Positions 1-6,114 of a DNA stretch of 11,237 nucleotides are shown piece after piece. The notes under the pieces are model-generated. The model was not told the origin of the DNA. It did no database searches and saw nothing but the letters and a program-made list of their open reading frames with translations. The position numbers and the translations under genes are program-made. This DNA comes from Euryarchaeota archaeon UBA549. GTDB lineage: Archaea; Thermoplasmatota; Poseidoniia; Poseidoniales; Poseidoniaceae. The stretch's first letter is position 1; the number at the start of each line of letters is the position of its first letter. The stretch is taken from assembly GCA_002495645.1 (NCBI GenBank), contig DAGF01000114.1:1-11237 (forward strand), read 5' to 3'.

Positions 1-118
1 CTCCACTACTTAACCCTCATCAATCAACAGGGCTGTTTTCGCCACCCCTTGGGCACCGGGGAGCAAGAGGTTTTCAAGGGTGGAGGGGAATGGAGCCATT
101 ACCATGCTTGGTGAGAAA

Positions 119-132
119 TTTGAGGTCTCAAA
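119..132. promoter_or_regulatory. Palindrome upstream of ftsZ, possible operator
   Basis: TTTGAG and CTCAAA form a perfect 6-bp inverted repeat around a central GT, 78 nt before the preferred ftsZ ATG and within the most AT-rich part of the leader. A compact symmetric site like this suits a dimeric regulator. It could also be part of the core promoter, or chance. Confidence 0.3.
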
Positions 133-195
133 ATCGGCGTCTCTGCCGCGGTCGCGACCCTCGCGGTTAAGAGGGGGAAGACAAGGCTCGCCAAT

Positions 196-200
196 GGAGG
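196..200 (+). promoter_or_regulatory. Shine-Dalgarno site that decides the ftsZ start
   Basis: GGAGG lies 10 nt before the ATG at 211 and only 1 nt before the GTG at 202. The GTG is therefore too close to use it and the ATG at 211 is favoured. A third in-frame start, ATG 241, has only a weak AGGA at 231-234. Confidence 0.5.
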
Positions 201-210
201 AGTGAAAGGG

Positions 211-1392
211 ATGGGACCTTCAGGCACTTCAGGAAACTCGATGGGTGAACCATCGGCGCACGATGCGGCGTTTGCCGACATGATTCAAGGGCTCAAGAAC
301 GACGCCATCAACCGCGGCGCAACCTCCCTCATGGACGAAGAAGTGGGCACCTTGGGCGTCCCCGACCCTCGCATTCTCATCGTCGGTTGCGGCGGCTCGG
401 GCAACAACACGCTCAACCGCATCACGCACCTGGGCGTGGAGGGCGCTGTGACCGTCGCCATCAACACCGATAAACAGCACCTCGACAACACCCGAGCGCT
501 TCAGAAACTCCTCGTTGGCCGCCACATCACCCGTGGACTCGGTGCAGGCGGCGACCCGTCCACCGGCCGACGCTGTGCTGAGGCCGGCCGTGAAATGATC
601 AAGCGCATCGTCACCGGCGCCGACCTCGTCTTCATCGCCTCCGGACTTGGTGGCGGTTCAGGCACCGGTATTTGCCCCATCGTCGCTGAAGAAGCCAAGG
701 CCGCAGGGGCCCTGGTCGTCGGTATTGTCACCACGCCCTTCCACGTTGAGCGCCGCCAGCGCATGGCTCGCGCCCTCGAGGGTCTGGAATCCTTGCGACG
801 TTGTGCCGACGCCGTGCTCGTGCTCGACAACAACCGCCTGCTCCACTTCGTGCCCAACCTGCCCCTCGACGAGGCCTTCTCCATCATGGACCAGCTCGTC
901 GCTGAAATCGTCAAGGGCATCGTTGAGACCATCACGCTGCCTTCGCTCATTAACCTGGATTTCGCCGATATTCGGGCCATCATGGCCAACGGCGGCGTCA
1001 CCATGATGCTCTACGGGGAGTCCGACCGTGGGCCCGAAGAAGTCGTTCACGAAGCGCTCAACCATCCGCTGCTGGATGTTGACATCACCGGTGCAACCGG
1101 GGTGCTGATTCACGTCACCGGCGGACCCTACATGACCCTTGAATCCGCGAATCAGGTGGTTGACCTGTTGACTGCAAAGGTCAGCGAGAACGCCAACGTG
1201 ATTTGGGGTGCTCGCCAAGATGCGGGCTTTGGTGATACCATCAAGGTCATGGCCATCATCACCGGCGTGGGCGGAACCGACCTCAACTTGGCCCGTATGA
1301 AGCCTGATGCACTGGGTGAAGCCCTTCGGCTGACCCGCCAACAACAGGCGGAACGCCCCAACAACATGGATTTTCAGCGTTGGAACGATTGA
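211..1392 (+). CDS. ftsZ: Cell division GTPase FtsZ, archaeal FtsZ2 type
   Basis: Tubulin-family GTPase that polymerises at midcell and organises archaeal division. With the ATG at 211 it has 393 residues. The nucleotide-binding start GCGGSGNN is at about 59-66, the tubulin signature GGGSGTG at 147-153, and the catalytic T7-loop NLDFAD at 248-253, with both acidic residues present. Several blocks, including AINTDKQHL, LDNNRLL, PSLINLD, NHPLLDVD and the NVIWGA segment, agree with haloarchaeal FtsZ2 as I remember it better than with FtsZ1. The N-terminal extension before the GTPase core is about 55 residues and contains a predicted helix. The protein ends with a Gln/Arg/Asn-rich linker and a short MDFQRWND tail, the position where FtsZ proteins usually bind partners; in archaeal FtsZ2 the known partner is SepF. 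No sepF is visible here. Family call is firm; the FtsZ2 subtype is probable and the exact start is uncertain (202, 211 or 241). Confidence 0.95.
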   Translation: MGPSGTSGNSMGEPSAHDAAFADMIQGLKNDAINRGATSLMDEEVGTLGVPDPRILIVGCGGSGNNTLNRITHLGVEGAVTVAINTDKQHLDNTRALQKLLVGRHITRGLGAGGDPSTGRRCAEAGREMIKRIVTGADLVFIASGLGGGSGTGICPIVAEEAKAAGALVVGIVTTPFHVERRQRMARALEGLESLRRCADAVLVLDNNRLLHFVPNLPLDEAFSIMDQLVAEIVKGIVETITLPSLINLDFADIRAIMANGGVTMMLYGESDRGPEEVVHEALNHPLLDVDITGATGVLIHVTGGPYMTLESANQVVDLLTAKVSENANVIWGARQDAGFGDTIKVMAIITGVGGTDLNLARMKPDALGEALRLTRQQQAERPNNMDFQRWND

Positions 1393-1436
1393 TGCTTTCT
1401 CGTACCCTATGAAGAAGGCTTCAAATGCAAGCCCTC

Positions 1437-1443
1437 GGGTGGA
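1437..1443 (+). promoter_or_regulatory. Shine-Dalgarno site for the PGF-CTERM protein
   Basis: GGGTGGA sits 6 nt before the ATG at 1450 and fixes that start. The 57-nt gap after ftsZ also holds a weak 5-bp hairpin (GGCTT 1417-1421 with AAGCC 1429-1433), which lacks a U tract and is too small to call a terminator. The gap is short enough for read-through from ftsZ. Confidence 0.5.
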
Positions 1444-1449
1444 TTTACC

Positions 1450-2268
1450 ATGCGTCGCACCGCCGTGATTGCGTTGATTCTCGTCGCCATGCTGCTCGTT
1501 CCCGTGCAGGCAGGCGATGTAACCGTTCAACAAGAGCAGCAAGAAGACCCGCGCCAGCCCAACGCCAACAACACCACGATGTACATCTATCACGACGGGT
1601 TTGCTGATGCTTGGTCCCACTTCAACTCCAGCGATGAAGAATCAAACACAGAAGGAGAATTCCGTGAAGAAAAGGACAACGGCCTCATCAACATCAACCT
1701 GCGATTCCGCATGAAACCCGACCTCAACAAGCAACTGCTGATGGAAGAAAACGGTGAATTCCGCGGAAACTTCAAGATTGACGTGGGTGGCGATTGGACC
1801 AACGGTGACAACAACGGGCCGTGCAACAACGATTGCGAAAACCTCACCATCACCGTCTTTAGAGGCGGTGCAGAAGTGTGGAGCAACGAGTTCACCGGCA
1901 TCCAGCAGGGCGAGCAAAACGTGCCCTTCGCCTTCGCCGTCACCGAAGACCACATGGTATGGGACGGGCGAGACGACAACCCCATCATCGAGGTCACCAT
2001 GAAGGTGAAAGGCAACCGTCAAAACACCGGTCCTGGCGGCGTATTCCTTGAAGGAGACCCTGCATGGTTTGCCATCAAACTCGGCACCGAGAGCCGCTTT
2101 GAGTTGCCCATTGACCCTCAATCATGGGAAGAAGGTTTCGAAATCAATGATGACGACATGTTTGACGACATGGAAGACACCCCTGGCTTCACCCTCGTGG
2201 CTGCCTCGGCCGCTCTCGGTATGGCGCTGTTCGTCAATCAGCGACGAGCGAACGAAGACGAAGCGTGA
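1450..2268 (+). CDS. Secreted surface protein with PGF-CTERM-like tail
   Basis: Unrecognised 272-residue exported protein. Residues 1-21 form a classic Sec signal peptide (MRR, hydrophobic core, VQA before Gly22). A Gln/Asn-rich linker follows, then roughly 200 acidic residues with alternating hydrophobic patterns that suggest a beta-sandwich. Asn sequons occur near 40-43, 59-61 and 131-133, and a close Cys pair is at 125 and 129. The end reads as an archaeosortase sorting signal: an Asp/Glu-rich stretch, then TPGF at 244-247, about 15 hydrophobic residues and a basic NQRR, although an extra acidic ANEDEA follows where PGF-CTERM proteins usually stop. In known systems archaeosortase ArtA cleaves near such motifs and the protein becomes lipid-anchored at the surface. 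It follows ftsZ on the same strand and may be cotranscribed. Export is well supported, the sorting signal is probable, and the function is unknown. Confidence 0.88.
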   Translation: MRRTAVIALILVAMLLVPVQAGDVTVQQEQQEDPRQPNANNTTMYIYHDGFADAWSHFNSSDEESNTEGEFREEKDNGLININLRFRMKPDLNKQLLMEENGEFRGNFKIDVGGDWTNGDNNGPCNNDCENLTITVFRGGAEVWSNEFTGIQQGEQNVPFAFAVTEDHMVWDGRDDNPIIEVTMKVKGNRQNTGPGGVFLEGDPAWFAIKLGTESRFELPIDPQSWEEGFEINDDDMFDDMEDTPGFTLVAASAALGMALFVNQRRANEDEA

Positions 2269-2293
2269 TTGATTCACGCTCGCTCTGGGATGT
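2269..2293. other. Convergent intergenic gap
   Basis: These 25 nt separate the stop of the exported protein (+) from the stop of hisS (-). I see no hairpin or T tract strong enough to call a terminator for either side. Confidence 0.4.
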
Positions 2294-3628
2294 TCACAAC
2301 GCATCCAGCACTGAGGAAGCGTTGAGTTCAACATCAACCCTGTCGCCCGACTTGAAATTGATGAGACGGCCAGTGCCTGCCTCCAAATCCTCAGGCTTGA
2401 CCACCAGCAGATGGCTGGCGCCAATACCTTCGGTCCACTTGATGATGCGACCGTAGTTCTTCTTCGTGAGCAACAATTCGACCCGAGCGCCGGCTTCACG
2501 CAGCGATGCGACCAACGGCAAGAGCGCCATGTGGTCGGCCTTGTTGGGGGCGATGGCGATGTGGGGGCGGCCGTCCGCCTCACCGGGAACGGCTTCCTCA
2601 CGACCGGCTGCTTCGGCTTGGGCCTCAAGAGCGAGGAGAACACGGTCAAAGCCGAGTCCGAACCCACAACACGGGTCCAAATCAGGCAGGCCAAACAAAT
2701 GAAGCAATTTGTACGAACCACCACCGAGCACTTGACCTTCGCCACCAAGTTCCTCCACCTTGACTTCAAACACCATGCCGGTGTAGTAGTCAAGCCCTCG
2801 TGCAACCGTCAAGTCCACCGCCAAAGCAGGTGGAGCAGGTGCAAGGGCCGCAAGCGCCGTCAACGTCAATTCCAATTCATCAAGGGCGTCCAGAGCGACA
2901 CCGCCCATGCTCGAGAGAAGTTCACGAGCCGGCCCAAGCGTCTCCATGCCGCCTTCAAGCGAGGCCAGCGCACGCAGGGGTTCGGCGTTGGACGCATCAA
3001 GGCCGTGTGTGGTGAAGAGTTCAGCTAGACCGGCATCGTCGCCTTTGTCGAGCAGACGCATGGCGCTGGCGATGGGTGGCTCACCAGTGGTCGCGTCCAC
3101 TTCGCCCGACAGCCCAAGGCCGGTCAAAGCGTCCTTGAGCACGCCCACGTGGCCGATGCGAATCTCCCAACCTTCGAGGCCGGTGGCGTGGAGCATGTTG
3201 ACCGCTAACGCCAGCACTTCGGCCTCGGCAAGCGGTCCGGAAGCCCCGATGAGTTCCACGCCGTACTGGAAGAATTCACGGTATCGTCCGGTCTTGAATT
3301 CCTCGTAGCGGTAGCACTGACCGTAGTAGGAAAGGCGAAGCGGTTTGGTGTCCATACGCATCTCTTCAGCGACCATGCGCATGACGGGCGCCGTCAATTC
3401 AGGGCGCAAGGTCAAGTCGCGCTCGCCCTTGTCTTGGAATGCGTAGAGCTGGTTGATGACACCGGGGCCGGACTTCGCAGTAAACAACTCAAGGGATTCA
3501 AACACGGGCGTTTGAACCCGGGAGAAACCGTGGCGCTGAGCCACATCTTCCAGCAGGTGCTCGAGCGCCAACCGACGCTTCATGGCAGCGGGCGTGAAGT
3601 CCCGGGTCCCGCGTGGTCGTTGCACCAT
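2294..3628 (-). CDS. hisS: Histidyl-tRNA synthetase
   Basis: Class II synthetase that attaches histidine to tRNA-His in the cytoplasm. It has 444 residues, normal for the family. The N-terminus carries RPRGTRDF (4-11), the class II motif 1 region TPVFE is at 40-44, and motif 2 runs 105-128 (RYEEF followed by YREFFQYGVELIG). The histidine-specific block with ARGLDYYTG lies at 276-284, motif 3 with GFGLGFDRV at 322-330, and the anticodon-binding domain with PHIAIAP starts near 355. All key elements are intact. ATG 3628 is the first in-frame start after an upstream stop, but it has no SD at normal distance; the nearest, AGAGGT, is about 29 nt away inside a hairpin. hisS is the last gene of the minus-strand block, 71 nt behind the coiled-coil membrane protein, and probably shares its transcript. 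Confidence 0.97.
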   Translation of the reverse strand: MVQRPRGTRDFTPAAMKRRLALEHLLEDVAQRHGFSRVQTPVFESLELFTAKSGPGVINQLYAFQDKGERDLTLRPELTAPVMRMVAEEMRMDTKPLRLSYYGQCYRYEEFKTGRYREFFQYGVELIGASGPLAEAEVLALAVNMLHATGLEGWEIRIGHVGVLKDALTGLGLSGEVDATTGEPPIASAMRLLDKGDDAGLAELFTTHGLDASNAEPLRALASLEGGMETLGPARELLSSMGGVALDALDELELTLTALAALAPAPPALAVDLTVARGLDYYTGMVFEVKVEELGGEGQVLGGGSYKLLHLFGLPDLDPCCGFGLGFDRVLLALEAQAEAAGREEAVPGEADGRPHIAIAPNKADHMALLPLVASLREAGARVELLLTKKNYGRIIKWTEGIGASHLLVVKPEDLEAGTGRLINFKSGDRVDVELNASSVLDAL

Positions 3629-3645
3629 CGTTCGTAGCGTGCCGT

Positions 3646-3671
3646 TGAGGCTTCAAGACCTCTTCGCCTCA
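3646..3671 (-). promoter_or_regulatory. Hairpin in the hisS leader
   Basis: TGAGGC and GCCTCA form a perfect 6-bp stem (3646-3651 with 3666-3671). An inner AAG/CTT pairing closes a four-base loop, separated from the outer stem by a small asymmetric interior loop. On the coding strand the loop reads AGGT, so the only SD-like sequence before hisS sits in the hairpin, 18-43 nt before the ATG. No U tract follows, so a processing site or translational control element fits better than a terminator. Chance cannot be excluded. Confidence 0.35.
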
Positions 3672-3699
3672 TCACGCCGCCTTCATCGGGATTCCCACG

Positions 3700-4392
3700 T
3701 CATTCTTCTTCCGAGGAAGCAGGCCACACGTCCTCGTCTTCCTCAAGGGACCATTCGGATGAATTCCCTGAAGAGGGTGGGGTCTCGGCAGCGGGAACAT
3801 ACGCGGATGATTGAGCGGCAACGGCATCCAAATCGGGGGCTTCTGGCACATCGGGGAGTTCAACGTCGTCCTTTTCCGCGATTTCTTCCAACTTCTCAAT
3901 GAGTTCCCAATCGGGCTCCTGCGCACCCGGTTGAACGCCCTTGTCCTGGCGAACCTGCACCAATTCAGCCGCATTCAACACATCATCATCGCTCGCAGCC
4001 ACCTCACCGAGGTCCGTTTGGTCGAGCGGTCGAAGGTCTGCGTTGGCGTCGTCACCCTTGGCCTCAAAGGTGGCGGCTTCGGGAGCGGCGACACCAAGCG
4101 ATTTCCATGCATCCTTGACTTCGGTAGAGGCAGGGACGACGGAACGGGCACGCTCTTCGGCTTTTCGACGCTCATAGGCCGCTTTGAGTTCGGCCTCCTC
4201 TTGTTCGGCACGCAAGCGTGCCTCAACTTGCCTCCACGTTTTCCGCTCTTCTTTGAGGCGCTCTTTTTCCTCCTGACGTTCAATCATCAACGGCGTGGGT
4301 TTGTCGTAGCGTTTCCAAAAGAAGTAGGAAACGCCGATGAAGAGGAGTGAAAGGATGAGCCCCGTCGTGAGCGTTTCCCACAACTCGCTCAT
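3700..4392 (-). CDS. Single-span membrane protein with coiled coil and acidic tail
   Basis: Not recognised by family. It has 230 residues: one transmembrane segment at about 8-26, a basic WKRYDK stop-transfer, then a long charged helix at 36-83 (Glu, Lys and Arg repeats typical of a coiled coil). A low-complexity Ala/Asp/Glu-rich tail to the end contains a second short helix near 161-175. With basic residues after the span, the N-terminus is probably outside and most of the protein cytoplasmic. It lies 12 nt after the NSS transporter with a strong SD (GAGGTGAGG, plus-strand 4397-4405) that touches the transporter's stop, so it is surely co-expressed. A transporter accessory or scaffold role is plausible. 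A known analogue of genes paired this way is the small MetS subunit beside the NSS transporter MetP in Corynebacterium, but I see no sequence similarity to claim. Confidence 0.85.
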   Translation of the reverse strand: MSELWETLTTGLILSLLFIGVSYFFWKRYDKPTPLMIERQEEKERLKEERKTWRQVEARLRAEQEEAELKAAYERRKAEERARSVVPASTEVKDAWKSLGVAAPEAATFEAKGDDANADLRPLDQTDLGEVAASDDDVLNAAELVQVRQDKGVQPGAQEPDWELIEKLEEIAEKDDVELPDVPEAPDLDAVAAQSSAYVPAAETPPSSGNSSEWSLEEDEDVWPASSEEE

Positions 4393-4404
4393 GGAGCCTC
4401 ACCT

Positions 4405-6105
4405 CTAATCGGCCAGTTCAGCGTCCACGGTCGCAGCCAAATGCTCGAATCCAACGATGACATCACCGACTTGACCGATGAGTTCGTCGGAGCCACCGGG
4501 CAACTCGGAAATATCCGCATCAGCACCTTCAGGCACGTTTCGGAAGAGCGGGCGTTCGATGAGTTTCTTGTTCAAACCGATGAACAATGCCGCCACCACA
4601 CCCCAGAAAAGGAGAATGATGGTGAGGCCTTTCGGGTTGGACGGGTCCCAAACATTGGGCGTGTTGGCGATCATGTCCGAGAAATACGAAGCCATCAGCA
4701 CGAAGAAGAGAATCGGGAAGGCGATGTAAATCAGGACGTCCCACCAGCGGCCAACCTCCAAATCGTTGTCGCCGGTGTTGATGAAATCGTCTCGGAAGGC
4801 TGAGACACCAAGACCGAGGTAGCCAGCGAAGCCCGGCGCAGCCGTGCCTTCGTCAACCGCTGCTCGCCACTTCATGTAGCCGTACTTCCAGATGGAGAAG
4901 GCGATGAAGAGACCGGAGAACATGAGGCCGTAGCCCCAAATGTGGTCTTGCACTTCAAGGAATTCGGGGAAGGCCACACCCGCGCTGTCGAGTTGAATCC
5001 ACATGATGGCGGAAGGTAGACCGAAGATGAAGATCGCCAGACCGGTGATGAGCACGGAGCGCTCTCGGTCGTAGCCGTGGTCAACGAAGTTTCGCACACA
5101 GAGTTCAACGGTGGAAATCATCGAGGTCAAGGCGGCGAAGGAGAGGGCGAGGAAGAACATCGCCGTCATGATGAGTGGGCCAATGGCGCCACCCGGAGCC
5201 TGAGCAAACACCTCGGGCAATGCGAGGAAGGTGATGGCGGAGGAACCACCGGTCACCGTCGCCAAGGGGTCAGGGTTGACCGCAAAGATGGCCGAAAGCA
5301 CCGCCAAACCGGCGATGATGGAGATGCTGTTGTTGGCGAGTCCCATCGTGAACGCGTTGAGCACGGTGTCCTCGTCCTTGCTCATGTAAACGGCGTAGGT
5401 GATGCACATCCCCATGCCGGCCGAACATGACCACGCCGATTGTGAGAGGCCGTTGATCCACACTTCCGGCTCAAATAACATGTCGAAGTCCACGGTGAAC
5501 ATGAACAGGGCACCGTCCAAACTGCCGTCGCTCAAGTCCATCCACAACGAGAGGAAGAGCGTCAAGAAGAGGAGGGCGAACAGAGAAATCATGAGGTAAA
5601 AGTTCACCTTCTCGATGGCCTTTGCACCCTTCCAAATGGTGCCCAGCACCAAGAGGATGACGATAAATTGGAAGAAAATCACCTGACCGGGGGATTGGAG
5701 GAAGGAATTCCAAACTTCGGTGGTGTCAACCTTTTCTCCGCTGAGTGCGCCGGAAATACCGAGTTGGAAATACTTCAATGTCCAACCAGAAACGACGGCG
5801 TAGTAGAAGCCGATGGCGGTGGAAATCCATGCGGTCCACAGCCCCATCCACGCAAAGCGACGGCCGGCGAAAATACGGAAGGTTCCGATGGTCCCCGTTC
5901 GGCTTCGCTTGCCCATGGCGTACTCGGCGATGACGAGCGGAATGGACCACGCAAAGAGGAAAATCAACCACGGAATCAGAAAAGTTCCGCCACCGTTCGC
6001 ACCGACCATTCGGGGAAATCGCCAGATGTTGCCCGTTCCGATGGCTGCACCGATGGAGGCGAAGATAAGGCCAAGACGGCCGTTAAACTGGTCGCTTTGG
6101 GACAT
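4405..6105 (-). CDS. Sodium-dependent amino-acid transporter, SNF/NSS (LeuT) family
   Basis: Inner-membrane symporter that uses the sodium gradient to import an amino acid or related compound. It has 566 residues and about 12 predicted membrane spans. TM1 has the family signature GTGNIWRFP (23-31) followed by ANGGGTF, with the unwound Gly-rich stretch that binds sodium and substrate. TM6 is SQSAWSCSAGMGMCITYAVY, followed by MSKDED as in LeuT. TM8 contains ALTS (Thr327, Ser328), matching the Na2-site Thr-Ser of LeuT. A cytoplasmic tail of about 45 acidic residues is longer than in LeuT. The start at 6105 has the SD GAGGTGG 4 nt upstream. That SD overlaps the end of the carboxypeptidase gene, only 9 nt away, which argues for coupled translation. 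Substrate cannot be read from sequence; the peptidase neighbour suggests free amino acids. Confidence 0.96.
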   Translation of the reverse strand: MSQSDQFNGRLGLIFASIGAAIGTGNIWRFPRMVGANGGGTFLIPWLIFLFAWSIPLVIAEYAMGKRSRTGTIGTFRIFAGRRFAWMGLWTAWISTAIGFYYAVVSGWTLKYFQLGISGALSGEKVDTTEVWNSFLQSPGQVIFFQFIVILLVLGTIWKGAKAIEKVNFYLMISLFALLFLTLFLSLWMDLSDGSLDGALFMFTVDFDMLFEPEVWINGLSQSAWSCSAGMGMCITYAVYMSKDEDTVLNAFTMGLANNSISIIAGLAVLSAIFAVNPDPLATVTGGSSAITFLALPEVFAQAPGGAIGPLIMTAMFFLALSFAALTSMISTVELCVRNFVDHGYDRERSVLITGLAIFIFGLPSAIMWIQLDSAGVAFPEFLEVQDHIWGYGLMFSGLFIAFSIWKYGYMKWRAAVDEGTAAPGFAGYLGLGVSAFRDDFINTGDNDLEVGRWWDVLIYIAFPILFFVLMASYFSDMIANTPNVWDPSNPKGLTIILLFWGVVAALFIGLNKKLIERPLFRNVPEGADADISELPGGSDELIGQVGDVIVGFEHLAATVDAELAD

Positions 6106-6114
6106 GGGACCACC

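Larger units (their letters stand above)
1..210. other. Non-coding leader upstream of ftsZ
   Basis: I can support no gene here. Two plus-strand frames are open from the left edge, one stopping at 112-114 and one at 168-170. Their peptides are short and rich in Gly, Pro and Arg, unlike the acidic proteins in the rest of the window, so I do not call either the tail of an upstream gene. The stretch is less GC-rich around 114-135, where a palindrome lies. No convincing TATA box, tRNA or terminator is visible. It most likely holds the ftsZ promoter and leader. Confidence 0.5.

Noticed and set aside
1..99. Short minus-strand frame of about 29 codons at the left edge
   Set aside because: No SD, no recognisable peptide, and it ends within the window; too short to support.
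1417..1433. Hairpin after ftsZ as a terminator
   Set aside because: The stem is only 5 bp, has a 7-nt loop and is not followed by a T tract.
658..1620. Long open frame on the minus strand opposite ftsZ
   Set aside because: Antisense to a certain ftsZ and overlapping the next gene; no recognisable motifs, no SD, and His/Val/Gly-rich composition typical of a shadow frame.
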